Source of the DNA: Streptomyces spectabilis
GTDB lineage: Bacteria; Actinomycetota; Actinomycetes; Streptomycetales; Streptomycetaceae
DNA: 64,000 bases
Assembly (NCBI RefSeq): GCF_008704795.1
Contig: NZ_CP023690.1
Location: 6,396,501-6,460,500 of the forward strand
Direction: 5' to 3'
The translations under genes were made by a program, and so were the position numbers. Within the stretch, counting starts at the first letter, position 1, and every line of letters begins with the position of its first letter. Below the pieces are notes generated by a model. That model had not been told where the DNA came from, did not search any database, and saw only the letters and a program-made list of their open reading frames with translations. Below, in pieces: positions 53,634 through 64,000 of the stretch.

Positions 53634-55226
53634 ATGGCGGAGCTCACGATCCGGCCGGAGGAGATCCGGGACGCGCTGGAGAACTTTGTCCAGGCGTACA
53701 AGCCGGACGCGGCCTCGCGCGAGGAGGTCGGTACGGTCACCCTGGCCGGCGATGGCATCGCGAAGGTCGAGGGCCTGCCCTCGGCCATGGCCAACGAACT
53801 GCTGAAGTTCGAGGACGGCACGCTCGGTCTCGCGCTGAACCTCGAAGAGCGCGAGATCGGTTCGATCGTTCTCGGTGAGTTCAGCGGCATCGAGGAGGGT
53901 CAGTCGGTGCAGCGCACCGGCGAGGTCCTGTCGGTCGCGGTGGGCGAGGGCTACCTCGGCCGCGTCGTCGACCCGCTCGGCCACCCGATCGACGGCCTCG
54001 GCGAGATCGAGACCAGCGGACGTCGTGCCCTTGAGCTGCAGGCCCCCACGGTCATGGAGCGCAAGTCGGTGCACGAGCCGATGGAGACGGGCTACAAGGC
54101 CGTCGACGCGATGACCCCGATCGGCCGCGGCCAGCGTCAGCTGATCATTGGCGACCGTCAGACCGGCAAGACCGCTCTGGCCGTCGACACGATCATCAAC
54201 CAGCGCGACAACTGGCGCTCGGGCGACGTGAACAAGCAGGTCCGCTGCATCTACGTCGCCATCGGTCAGAAGGGTTCGACCATCGCCTCCGTGCGTGGTG
54301 CCCTCGAAGAGGCCGGCGCGCTTGAGTACACGACCATCGTCGCCGCCCCGGCGTCCGACCCGGCGGGCTTCAAGTACCTGGCCCCCTACACCGGTTCGGC
54401 CATCGGCCAGCAGTGGATGTACGAGGGCAAGCACGTCCTCATCATCTTCGACGACCTCTCGAAGCAGGCCGACGCCTACCGCGCCGTGTCCCTGCTGCTC
54501 CGTCGTCCGCCGGGGCGCGAGGCCTACCCCGGTGACGTCTTCTACCTGCACTCCCGCCTGCTCGAGCGCTGCGCGAAGCTCTCGGACGAGATGGGCAAGG
54601 GCTCGATGACCGGTCTGCCGATCGTCGAGACCAAGGCGAACGACGTGTCGGCGTTCATCCCGACCAACGTCATCTCCATCACCGACGGCCAGTGCTTCCT
54701 GGAGTCGGACCTGTTCAACGCCGGTCAGCGCCCCGCCCTGAACGTCGGCATCTCCGTCTCCCGAGTCGGTGGTTCCGCGCAGCACAAGGCGATCCGCCAG
54801 GTCTCCGGGCGTCTGCGCGTGGACCTCGCCCAGTTCCGTGAGCTGGAGGCGTTCGCCGCCTTCGGTTCCGACCTGGACGCCGCGTCGAAGGCGCAGCTGG
54901 AGCGCGGTCAGCGCATGGTCGAGCTGCTCAAGCAGGCTCAGTACCAGCCGATGGCCACCGAGGACCAGGTCGTCTCCATCTGGGCCGGCACCACCGGCAA
55001 GATGGACGACGTGCCCGTCGTCGACATCCGCCGCTTCGAGAAGGAGCTCCTGGAGTACCTGCACCGCAAGGAGCAGGGCCTGCTCACCTCCATCAAGGAG
55101 GGCGCCAAGATGTCGGACGACACGATCACCGCCATCGGTGACGCCGTCGCCGCGTTCAAGAAGCAGTTCGAGACCTCGGACGGCAAGCTTCTCGGCGAGG
55201 ACGCTCCTGCCGCTGCCGGCAAGTGA
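53634..55226 (+). CDS. atpA: ATP synthase subunit alpha
   Basis: A 530-residue F1 subunit. The P-loop is [10 protein letters not shown] (about residue 175), with the alpha-specific Gln next to the Lys, and the signature [17 protein letters not shown] lies near 365. It forms the non-catalytic nucleotide sites of the alpha3beta3 hexamer. The start ATG at 53634 has AAGGAG-like sequence upstream in AACAAGGAGAGC. Confidence 0.98.
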   Translation: MAELTIRPEEIRDALENFVQAYKPDAASREEVGTVTLAGDGIAKVEGLPSAMANELLKFEDGTLGLALNLEEREIGSIVLGEFSGIEEGQSVQRTGEVLSVAVGEGYLGRVVDPLGHPIDGLGEIETSGRRALELQAPTVMERKSVHEPMETGYKAVDAMTPIGRGQRQLIIGDRQTGKTALAVDTIINQRDNWRSGDVNKQVRCIYVAIGQKGSTIASVRGALEEAGALEYTTIVAAPASDPAGFKYLAPYTGSAIGQQWMYEGKHVLIIFDDLSKQADAYRAVSLLLRRPPGREAYPGDVFYLHSRLLERCAKLSDEMGKGSMTGLPIVETKANDVSAFIPTNVISITDGQCFLESDLFNAGQRPALNVGISVSRVGGSAQHKAIRQVSGRLRVDLAQFRELEAFAAFGSDLDAASKAQLERGQRMVELLKQAQYQPMATEDQVVSIWAGTTGKMDDVPVVDIRRFEKELLEYLHRKEQGLLTSIKEGAKMSDDTITAIGDAVAAFKKQFETSDGKLLGEDAPAAAGK

Positions 55227-55246
55227 CGACGGAAGGGACCTGACTC

Positions 55247-57600
<2,354 letters not shown>

Positions 57601-57618
57601 GTCCCGTGACTCGCGGAA

Positions 57619-57664
57619 GGAGGGGCGGGCGCACCCCCGAAAGGGGACCGCGTCCCGCCCCTCC
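57619..57664 (+). terminator. Intra-operon hairpin between atpD and atpC
   Basis: An 11-bp perfect stem (GGAGGGGCGGG / CCCGCCCCTCC) with a 24-nt loop that itself contains CCCCCGAAAGGGG. It lies inside a 132-bp gap in an otherwise compact operon, so it may partly terminate or protect the mRNA and set the low relative dose of epsilon. Confidence 0.55.
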
Positions 57665-57732
57665 CTCCACGCCGACTAGAATTTGACCCAACACCCGGCT
57701 GAACCGCCGGGTGGTGACCCGAGGAGCCACCC

Positions 57733-58107
57733 TTGGCTGCTGAGCTGCATGTCGAGCTGGTCGCCGCCGACCGTAGTGTCTGGTCCGGCGAGGCCACCCT
57801 GGTCGTCGCGCGCACCACGTCCGGCGACATCGGCGTCATGCCCGGTCACCAGCCGCTGCTCGGTGTGCTGGAGTCGGGCCCGGTGACCATTCGTACGAGC
57901 GACGGCGGCACCGTCGTCGCCGCGGTGCACGGCGGATTCATCTCGTTCGCGGACAACAAGCTGTCGCTGCTCGCAGAGATCGCCGAGCTCTCCGACGAGA
58001 TCGACGTCCAGCGTGCGGAGCGGGCGCTCGAGCGTGCCAAGTCGGAGGCCGACGCCTCCGCCGAGCGGCGCGCCGACGTCCGACTGCGTGCGGTGGCGGC
58101 GCGCTGA
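57733..58107 (+). CDS. atpC: ATP synthase subunit epsilon
   Basis: A 124-residue subunit: an N-terminal beta-sandwich (ELHVELVAADRSVWSGEATL, GDIGVMPGHQPLLGVL) and a C-terminal helical hairpin (DVQRAERALERAKSEADASA). It couples and inhibits the rotary motor. TTG start with GAGGAG 8 nt upstream. Confidence 0.97.
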   Translation: MAAELHVELVAADRSVWSGEATLVVARTTSGDIGVMPGHQPLLGVLESGPVTIRTSDGGTVVAAVHGGFISFADNKLSLLAEIAELSDEIDVQRAERALERAKSEADASAERRADVRLRAVAAR

Positions 58108-58133
58108 CCCCAGCGCGCGGCGTAACGTGACTC

Positions 58134-58175
58134 AGCCGCGGCCGGGTCCGGAACCTTCCGGACCCGGTCGCGGCT
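58134..58175 (+). terminator. Terminator of the atp operon
   Basis: A 20-bp stem with one mismatch (58134-58153 and 58156-58175) around a 2-nt loop, 27 bp after the atpC stop. Confidence 0.8.
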
Positions 58176-58260
58176 GCGGCAATGCGGGTGCTTTTTCGGG
58201 TGCGGTAGTTCGGTCCGTTTCGGGAAGTCGTGTTGAGACTGTAGTGAGGCGAGGAGGTCG

Positions 58261-58725
58261 GTGCCGATGATCCTCGTTCTGCTCGTGTGCGGACTTGCGT
58301 TGATCGCGCTGGTGTTGCTGGGGCTCTTCGTCTTCGGCCTGCGCCGCAGACTCATCCAGCGCTCCGGCGGCACCTTCGACTGCAGCCTGCGGTGGAACGC
58401 GCCGGATCCCCAAGAGGCCCCCGACACCTCGGGTAAGGGGTGGGGATACGGGGTCGCCCGTTACAACGGGGACCGGATCGAGTGGTTCCGAGTCTTCTCC
58501 TACGCACCCAGGCCGCGGCGCGTCCTCGAACGGTCGGCGATCGAGGTCGTGGACCGGCGCGCGCCCGACGGCGAGGAGGAGCTGGCGCTGCTCTCCGACG
58601 CGGTGGTGCTCGGCTGTCTGCACCGGGGCGTGCGCCTTGAGCTCGCGATGAGCGAGGACGCGCTGACCGGCTTCCTGGCCTGGCTGGAGGCGGCACCGCC
58701 CGGCCAGCGCGTGAACGTGGCGTAG
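58261..58725 (+). CDS. DUF2550 family membrane protein
   Basis: A 154-residue protein with one N-terminal helix (ILVLLVCGLALIALVLLGLFVFGL) and a soluble domain including GTFDCSLRW, GWGYGVARYNGDRIEWFRVFS and LAMSEDALTGFLAWLEAAPP. It is the actinobacterial DUF2550 protein found immediately downstream of atpC across the phylum. No function is known; the location suggests some link to the energised membrane. GTG start with GAGGAGG upstream. Confidence 0.9.
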   Translation: MPMILVLLVCGLALIALVLLGLFVFGLRRRLIQRSGGTFDCSLRWNAPDPQEAPDTSGKGWGYGVARYNGDRIEWFRVFSYAPRPRRVLERSAIEVVDRRAPDGEEELALLSDAVVLGCLHRGVRLELAMSEDALTGFLAWLEAAPPGQRVNVA

Positions 58726-58762
58726 GCCTTGGACCCCCGCCTTTTCGGCGCTCCGCGCCTCG

Positions 58763-58804
58763 TCCTCAAACGCCGGACGGGCTGGCAGATCCAGCCTCTT
58801 GAGG
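58763..58804. repeat. Dispersed palindromic repeat, second copy (partly truncated)
   Basis: TCCTCAAACGCCGGACGGGCTGGC then ATCCAGCC and CTTGAGG: the same family as 47086-47133, but the outer right arm is degenerate. It lies between the convergent DUF2550 and response-regulator genes. Confidence 0.75.
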
Positions 58805-58805
58805 G

Positions 58806-59483
58806 CTACTCGCCGCCCGCTGTGATCAGGCCCGATTCGTAGGCCGCTATGACCGCCTGGGCGCGGTCGCGGGCGCCCAGTTTGGCGAAGACCGCGGTGA
58901 CGTGGTTCTTCACCGTGGAGGGGCTGATCCGCAGCTCCTCGGCTATCTCCGTGTTGTCGTACCCCCGGGCGATGAGCGCCCAGACGTCCGTCTCGCGGGA
59001 CGTGAGGTCGGGGCGGACGCGCGGCGTGGCCGCCCGGGGCGCGGGCGTGGTGACGTACGCCGAGATGAGCCGGGTGAGCAGCCGAGGGGCCACCGCCGCC
59101 TCGCCGCGGCTCACGGTGTGGACCGCGGCCACCAGCTCCTCGGGCGACACGTCCTTGGGCAGGAAGCCCGCGGCGCCCGCGCGCAGCGCCCCGACCACGT
59201 ACTCGTCCATGTCGAAGGTGCTCAGGGCCAGGACCCGGCAGTCGGGCAGCTCGGCGGCGAGGGCCGCGGTCGCCTCGACCCCGTCGAGGCGGGGCATGCG
59301 GATGTCCATCAGCACCACGTCGGGCCGGAGCCGCAGCGCGAGGTCCACGGCCTCGCGGCCGTCCCCGGCCTCGCCGACGACGCTCACGCCCGGGTCGGCG
59401 TGGAAGATCAGCGCGAGCCCCCTGCGGACCAGCGGCTGGTCGTCGGCGATCAGGACGGTCAGGGGGCTTTCGGAAGCGGTCAA
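58806..59483 (-). CDS. NarL/LuxR-family response regulator
   Basis: A 225-residue regulator. The receiver domain has acidic residues in VLIADDQPLVRRG, phospho-acceptor Asp in DVVLMDIRMPRLDG (about residue 58) and Lys in GFLPKDVSPEEL. The LuxR-type HTH is TSRETDVWALIARGYDNTEI to STVKNHVTAVFAKLGARDR. It overlaps the kinase gene by 4 nt and forms a two-component system with it; the divergent MMPL gene is a possible target. Confidence 0.93.
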   Translation of the reverse strand: MTASESPLTVLIADDQPLVRRGLALIFHADPGVSVVGEAGDGREAVDLALRLRPDVVLMDIRMPRLDGVEATAALAAELPDCRVLALSTFDMDEYVVGALRAGAAGFLPKDVSPEELVAAVHTVSRGEAAVAPRLLTRLISAYVTTPAPRAATPRVRPDLTSRETDVWALIARGYDNTEIAEELRISPSTVKNHVTAVFAKLGARDRAQAVIAAYESGLITAGGE

Positions 59484-60661
59484 CGGATCGTCGCTCTCTC
59501 GTGGGGCGCGGAGGCCTGCTCGGCGGCGGGCAGGGGCAGTGTCGCAAGGACCCGGAAGCCACCCTCGGGCCGGGGTCCCGTCTCAAGGGAGCCCCCGTGC
59601 AGGGCGACGCGTTCGCGCATGCCGACGAGGCCGTGTCCGGAGCGGCCCTTGCGCGGGGTGGTGGTGCCGGAGCCGTCGTCGCGGATCTCGACGGTGAGCA
59701 GCTCGGGCCCGTAGGCGAGGCGCACCGTGGCGCGGGCGCCGCCCGCGTGCTTGCGGATGTTGGTGAGGGCTTCCTGGACGATCCGGAACACGGTGAGGCC
59801 GAGGGTGGGGGCCAGCTCCTGGCGGACGCCGTCGACGAGCAGCTCGGTGTCCACCCCCGCCTGGCGCGACTCGGCGACCACCCGGGGCAGGTCGGTGACG
59901 TCCGGCTGGGGCGCGGCCGGGCGGCCCTCGGTGTCGTCGTCGGTGCGCAGGACGTCCAGGAGCTGGCGCATCTCGCTGAGCGCGAGGCGGCCGGAGTCCT
60001 CCAGGGACTCCAGGGCGTCCTGGGCGAGGGCGGTGTCGTGGTGGAGCACCTTCCGCGCGCCGCCCGCCATCAGCTGCATGGCGGTGATGTGGTGGGCGAC
60101 GACGTCGTGCAGCTCGCGGGCGATGCGGCGGCGCTCGGCGGCGACCGCGCCCGCGGCGAGGAGTTCGCGGTGGGCGGCGAGCTGTCGCTGCCACTGGCGT
60201 GCGGCACAGCCGGCGAGGACCGCCATGCCGACGGCGACGGCGGCCCCGATGATCGCGCGCACCCACCGCTCGTCCTCGATGACGCCGGGCAGCTGGAGCC
60301 CGATGAAGGTCAGCGCCCCCGCGGTCACCGCCACCCGCAGCGGCCGTTCGAGGGCCACGGCGAACAGGGCGGTGAGCAGGGAGATGGGCTGGCCGTACGG
60401 GCCGGGGCTGAAGTAGGCGACGGCGGTCACGACGACGAGCACGCCGGCGAGGGCGGCGAGGGGCCGACGCCGGTGCCAGACCAGGCAGAGGGGGAACAGG
60501 AAGTGCAGCGCGATGACCCCCCCGTGCCAGCTCTCGCCGTCGGCCCCCGTGTTCAGCGCGTAGGCGGTGAGGTCGAGGACCAGGGCGGCGAGCGCCACCT
60601 GGACGTCTCGGCGACTCGGCCTCCGGGGGCCGGGCCGTGGCGTGTGGCTGCGCGCGAGCAT
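59480..60661 (-). CDS. Sensor histidine kinase, NarX-type (HisKA_3)
   Basis: A 393-residue membrane kinase with four or five N-terminal helices (residues 20-150), phosphoacceptor His in RRIARELHDVVAHHITAM (about residue 190) and the HATPase domain with IVQEALTNIRKHAG and DDGSGTTTPRKGRSGHGLVGMRERV. The ATG at 60661 is chosen since AAGGAG lies 10 nt upstream; in-frame starts further upstream have none. It probably senses an envelope signal. Confidence 0.92.
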   Translation of the reverse strand: MLARSHTPRPGPRRPSRRDVQVALAALVLDLTAYALNTGADGESWHGGVIALHFLFPLCLVWHRRRPLAALAGVLVVVTAVAYFSPGPYGQPISLLTALFAVALERPLRVAVTAGALTFIGLQLPGVIEDERWVRAIIGAAVAVGMAVLAGCAARQWQRQLAAHRELLAAGAVAAERRRIARELHDVVAHHITAMQLMAGGARKVLHHDTALAQDALESLEDSGRLALSEMRQLLDVLRTDDDTEGRPAAPQPDVTDLPRVVAESRQAGVDTELLVDGVRQELAPTLGLTVFRIVQEALTNIRKHAGGARATVRLAYGPELLTVEIRDDGSGTTTPRKGRSGHGLVGMRERVALHGGSLETGPRPEGGFRVLATLPLPAAEQASAPHERATIR

Positions 60662-60902
60662 GCCGTACTGACTCCTTGCCGGGGGAACGTGTGTGTCCAT
60701 TCCAGTCTGCGGGATCGGCGCGGGCGTCATCCCCGGGGCGGAGCGCGCGGCTAGGAGCAGGGTCCTGGTCGGGCGGCGGGCCGTGGCCCTGGTCCCGGGG
60801 CGGGTTCGTCGCAGCGGGCGAGGTGGACGCGGGGGAGCCGGTGATCTGCTGGAAGAGCCCGGTGGGACCGGGCTTCACCCACCTGCCGGAGGAACCGGAA
60901 CC
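60662..60902. promoter_or_regulatory. Divergent promoter region, kinase / MMPL transporter
   Basis: 241 bp between the divergent kinase and transporter starts. GC-rich with no clear promoter boxes; GGAGGAACC supplies the ribosome-binding sequence for the MMPL gene. Confidence 0.45.
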
Positions 60903-63182
60903 ATGATCAGATCCTTGGCGGCGTGCACGACGCGCCATGCCTGGAAGTTCATCCTGCTGTGGACGGTGCTGGGTCTCGCGCTGACCCTCGTCGGCCAGTC
61001 CAAGATGTACAGCGTCACCGAGCCCGACGTCGGAAACTTCCTGCCGAAGTCGTACGACTCGGCGGCCGCCCTGCGGATCGCGGAGGACAAGTTCGGCGCC
61101 AAGCCCGACGGCAACGCCGTCACCGTGCTCGTCGCCCGTGAGGACGGGCGCAAGCTCGCCGCGGCCGACAGCGCGCGCATCGACAAGATCGCGACCGGGC
61201 TCGGCAAGCACCGCCTGACGATGAAGAACCCCGACGACGTGCCGTCGTTCATGCTGGAGGACCACTCCCAGACGCCGCTCGTGCGGCCGATGACCGACGC
61301 GCCCGACAAGTCGTTCCGCCTGCTCTCGGTCTCGCTCAAGGGCAACAGCAACGACCCCGCGCTCCAGGACGTCTTCCGGGACTTCCGTGAGCACGCGGAG
61401 AAGGAGTTCGGCCGGGCCGACCTGCGCAGCGGGTTCACCGGCGGCCTCGCGGACCTCGCCGACACGGCGGAGGACCAGGAGGACACCGAGAAGCTGGTCG
61501 GCATCCTGACCCTGGGGCTCATCGTGCTCCTGAACGTCCTCGCCTTCCGCAGCGTGCTCGCCGCGCTCCTGCCGCTGCTCGCGGTCACGATCATCGGAGG
61601 CGCCGCGACCGGCGCGGTGGTCGGCACGGCCATGCTGTTCGACTTCAAGCTCGACCCGTCGACGCCGTCCCTGATCACCGTGGTGCTCCTGGGCATCGGC
61701 ATCGACTACTTCCTGTTCCTGCTGTTCCGCTTCCGCGAACTGCTGCGGGCCGATCCGGCGGCGCGCCCCCGGGACGTCGCGGGGGAGTGCGCGGGCCGGG
61801 TCGGCGCGGCGATCACTTCCGCCGCGCTCACCATCGTGGCCGCGTTCGCCACCCTGGGCATCGCCAGCTTCGGCCAGTTCAAGGTGCTCGGCCCGGCCAT
61901 CGCGGTGTGCGTCCTGGTGATGCTCGTCGCCAGCCTCACCTTCATGCCCGCGCTGCTCGCGGTCTCCGGGCGCAAGATGTTCTGGCCGTCGAAGTCGCTG
62001 CGCAAGGAGCCGCGCCCCGGGATGAGCGCGCGGCTCGGGGAGCGCGTCGCCCGGCGCCCGTTCCTCTTCGCGGCCGCCAGCATCGGGCTCCTGGTGGCGC
62101 TGAGCGCCGGTGCGCTCGGCATGAAGATGGACTACGGCACCGGCTCGGGCCCCGACGACACGCCCGCGGCGGTCACGGCCAAGGAGATCTCCAAGGCGCT
62201 GCCCGGCGGCGTGGACAGCCCGCACACCGTGTACGTCGCGGCCGACGGGGCGAAGAAGGTCACGATCGACCGGGCGGGACTCGAAGGCCTCGCCAAGGAC
62301 CTGAAGGCCGTCAAGGGCGTCGGCCGGGTGGCCGCGCCCGTGCTCAACAAGGAGCACACGGCCGCCAAGGTGGACTTCTACCTGGACATGGACGTGCAGT
62401 CGCAGCACGCCCGCGACGTGGTCTCCGACGAGGTGCGGCCGGTCGTCTCCAAGGCGGCGCCGCCCGGCACCGAGGCCCATGTCTCCGGGCAGGCCGCGAT
62501 CTTCTCGGACGTCTCCGAAGCGGTGTCGAAGGACCTCAAGGTGGTCTTCCCCGTGGCCGCCGCGCTGATCGCCCTGATCCTGGTGGCCCTGCTGCGCAGC
62601 CTGCTTGCGCCGCTGGTCCTCATGCTCGCCATCGGGCTCGGCTTCACGGCGACGCTCGGGTCCGGCGTGCTCGTCTTCCAGCACCTGCTCGACCGGCCGG
62701 GCGTGTCCTTCACGCTGCCGCTCGTGCTGTTCCTGTTCGTCGTCGCCCTCGGCACCGACTACAACATCCTGATCAGCGACCGCATCCGGGAGGAGATGGG
62801 GCGGCCGGGATCGGCCCGGCAGGCGGTGGCCGCCGCGGTGCGGCACACGGCCCCGGCCATCGTCACCGCCGGAGTCGTCCTCGCGGGCTCCTTCGCGAGC
62901 CTCGCCGTGAACCCGTCCCCGGCCACCCAGGAGATCGGCCTCGTCACCGCGCTCGGCATCGGCCTGTCGTCGCTCGTGCTCTCGATCGTCCTGGTGCCCG
63001 CGGTGGTGGCGATGCTCGGCCGGGCGACGTGGTGGCCCTCGCGGTCGGGCCGCGGATCCGGCGGCGCGCACGGCGGCGGCCACCGGGCACCCGCGCCCGC
63101 GCCCGCGCCGTACGGGACGTACCCGGGCCCCTACCAGCAGCAGGAGTACGGATCGCCGTACGGCTCGGAGGTCCGCCGCTGA
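60903..63182 (+). CDS. MMPL family RND-type transporter
   Basis: A 759-residue transporter with two repeats of one plus five helices. The first helix is HAWKFILLWTVLGLALTLVG, followed by an external loop; helix groups lie at about 195-345 and 540-730, with GIGIDYFLFLLFRFRE and ALGTDYNILISDRIREE in the conserved Asp-Tyr positions of the proton relay. The C-terminal tail is Gly/Pro/Tyr rich. MMPL proteins export lipids or drugs. It is divergent from the two-component system, which probably controls it. ATG at 60903 has GGAGG upstream. Confidence 0.92.
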   Translation: MIRSLAACTTRHAWKFILLWTVLGLALTLVGQSKMYSVTEPDVGNFLPKSYDSAAALRIAEDKFGAKPDGNAVTVLVAREDGRKLAAADSARIDKIATGLGKHRLTMKNPDDVPSFMLEDHSQTPLVRPMTDAPDKSFRLLSVSLKGNSNDPALQDVFRDFREHAEKEFGRADLRSGFTGGLADLADTAEDQEDTEKLVGILTLGLIVLLNVLAFRSVLAALLPLLAVTIIGGAATGAVVGTAMLFDFKLDPSTPSLITVVLLGIGIDYFLFLLFRFRELLRADPAARPRDVAGECAGRVGAAITSAALTIVAAFATLGIASFGQFKVLGPAIAVCVLVMLVASLTFMPALLAVSGRKMFWPSKSLRKEPRPGMSARLGERVARRPFLFAAASIGLLVALSAGALGMKMDYGTGSGPDDTPAAVTAKEISKALPGGVDSPHTVYVAADGAKKVTIDRAGLEGLAKDLKAVKGVGRVAAPVLNKEHTAAKVDFYLDMDVQSQHARDVVSDEVRPVVSKAAPPGTEAHVSGQAAIFSDVSEAVSKDLKVVFPVAAALIALILVALLRSLLAPLVLMLAIGLGFTATLGSGVLVFQHLLDRPGVSFTLPLVLFLFVVALGTDYNILISDRIREEMGRPGSARQAVAAAVRHTAPAIVTAGVVLAGSFASLAVNPSPATQEIGLVTALGIGLSSLVLSIVLVPAVVAMLGRATWWPSRSGRGSGGAHGGGHRAPAPAPAPYGTYPGPYQQQEYGSPYGSEVRR

Positions 63183-63196
63183 CGGGCGGGCGCGAA

Positions 63197-63237
63197 GAAG
63201 CCGGGGAGGAGGGGGGCGTTCCCGCCTCCCCGGCTTC
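63197..63237. terminator. Bidirectional hairpin terminator
   Basis: A 13-bp perfect stem (GAAGCCGGGGAGG / CCTCCCCGGCTTC) with a 15-nt loop between the convergent MMPL and chitinase genes. Confidence 0.8.
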
Positions 63238-63316
63238 GCCATGGGCCCCGGCCGTGTCAGGGGGCGGAGCACGGCCGGGGTCGCCGAGGGGGGGTGCCCC
63301 TCGGGTTCGGGGAGGG

Positions 63317-64000
63317 CTACTTCAGGCCCTCGTGGATGGCGTTCACCAGCTCACCGCTCGCCGTGTCGCCGCTGAACTCCCAGAAGAAGGCGCCGCCGAG
63401 GGACTGCTCCTTGGCCCAGGCCATCTTGGCCCGGATGGTCGCCGGGGTGTCGTACGACCACCAGTTGGTGCCGCAGTGGGCGTAGGCCGTGCCCGCCACG
63501 GTGCCGTTGGCGGGGCAGGAGTTCTTCAGGACCTTGTAGTCCTCGAAGCCCGCCTCGTAGGTGCCCGCGGCGGGGCCGGTGGCGGTGCCGCCCGGCTCCT
63601 TCTGCGTGACGCCGGTCCAGCCGCGGCCGTAGAAGCCGATGCCGAGCAGCAGCTTCTTCGCCGGGACGCCCTTGGCCTTCAGCTTGGCGATCGCCGCCGC
63701 CGAGTTGAAGCCCTGCTTGGGGATGCCCGGGAAGTCGGTCAGCGGGGAGTGCGGGTTCGTGGGGCCCTTGGCGTCCCAGGCGCCGAAGAAGTCGTACGTC
63801 ATCACGTTGTACCAGTCGGTGTACTGCGCGGCGCCGCCGTAGTCCGCGGCGTCGATCTTGCCGCCGTCGGAGCCGTCGGCGGTGATGGCGGCGGTGACCA
63901 GGTTGTTCGCGCCGAACTTGGCCCGGAACGCCTGCATCATGTTCTTCATCACGGCGGGACCCGAGGTGTCGCAGGTCAGGCCGCACGCGTTCGGGTACTC
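63317..64000 (-). CDS. GH18 chitinase, C-terminal part (runs off the right edge)
   Basis: The last 227 codons of a glycoside hydrolase family 18 chitinase; the 5' part lies beyond base 64000. Visible features are the beta-strand 6 motif YNVMTYDFFGAWD, LLLGIGFYGRGWTG, a loop with Cys residues, and the final GGAFFWEFSGDTASGELVNAI with the substrate-lining Trp. The catalytic DxxDxDxE motif is upstream and not seen. It should hydrolyse chitin outside the cell; the signal peptide and any binding domain are outside the window. Confidence 0.9.
   Translation of the reverse strand, partial: EYPNACGLTCDTSGPAVMKNMMQAFRAKFGANNLVTAAITADGSDGGKIDAADYGGAAQYTDWYNVMTYDFFGAWDAKGPTNPHSPLTDFPGIPKQGFNSAAAIAKLKAKGVPAKKLLLGIGFYGRGWTGVTQKEPGGTATGPAAGTYEAGFEDYKVLKNSCPANGTVAGTAYAHCGTNWWSYDTPATIRAKMAWAKEQSLGGAFFWEFSGDTASGELVNAIHEGLK

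Noticed and set aside
59583..63272. 1229-codon minus-strand frame
   Set aside because: It crosses the kinase/MMPL divergent promoter and lies opposite the MMPL gene; sequence is low complexity.

Overview
The window is high-GC actinobacterial DNA. Gene content and order in the right half (nrtL-lysA-hom-thrC-thrB-rho, rpmE-prfA-prmC-sua5, atpIBEFHAGDC), GTG/TTG starts and GC-rich hairpins all point to Streptomyces or a close relative. No species can be named from the sequence.

Left edge (1-3965): a small membrane-protein gene typical of integrative elements, a decayed tRNA-3'-end-like sequence (691-723), a cytosolic solute-binding-like protein, an IS701/IS4-type transposase homologue that seems to have lost its catalytic Asp, and 1.1 kb without a convincing gene that carries an 18-bp tandem repeat. 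This looks like the edge of a genomic island.

Accessory region (3966-32078): a biosynthetic gene cluster of about 28 kb. Three modules stand out. (i) A translationally coupled operon (class II DAHP synthase, SDR dehydrogenase, PhzD-type isochorismatase, PhzE-type ADIC synthase) should divert chorismate to 3-hydroxyanthranilate (3-HAA), an o-aminophenol. (ii) An overlapping gene pair, a flavoprotein N-monooxygenase and an aspartase/fumarase-superfamily lyase, matches the CreE/CreD aspartate-nitrosuccinate route, which releases nitrous acid from aspartate. (iii) An AMP-forming ligase, a ketosynthase III and an ACMSD-type amidohydrolase resemble the activating, condensing and cyclising enzymes of benzoxazole pathways; the ligase could instead be a CreM-like diazotising enzyme. 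Around them lie an aromatic hydroxylase, two tandem IPNS-type Fe(II)/2-oxoglutarate oxygenases, a methyltransferase, an arylamine N-acetyltransferase, quinone/VOC/ester-handling enzymes, an MFS exporter, a TetR regulator and a TPR-type regulator that may be truncated. A recurrent TCTGTCA word lies in most intergenic promoter regions of the cluster. Combining a 3-HAA supply with a nitrous-acid supply is the most novel aspect; the product is unknown.

Core region (32172-64000): a response-regulator-like protein and nrtL, then lysine/threonine biosynthesis (lysA, hom, thrC, thrB), rho, an LCP wall-assembly protein, rpmE, prfA, prmC, a possible 24-codon ORF, sua5/tsaC, an LMW-PTP-like protein with Ser in place of the catalytic Cys, a serine hydroxymethyltransferase, a WecA/TagO-type glycosyl phosphotransferase, the full F1Fo ATP synthase operon, a DUF2550 protein, a NarL-type two-component system divergent from an MMPL transporter, and the C-terminal part of a GH18 chitinase running off the right edge.
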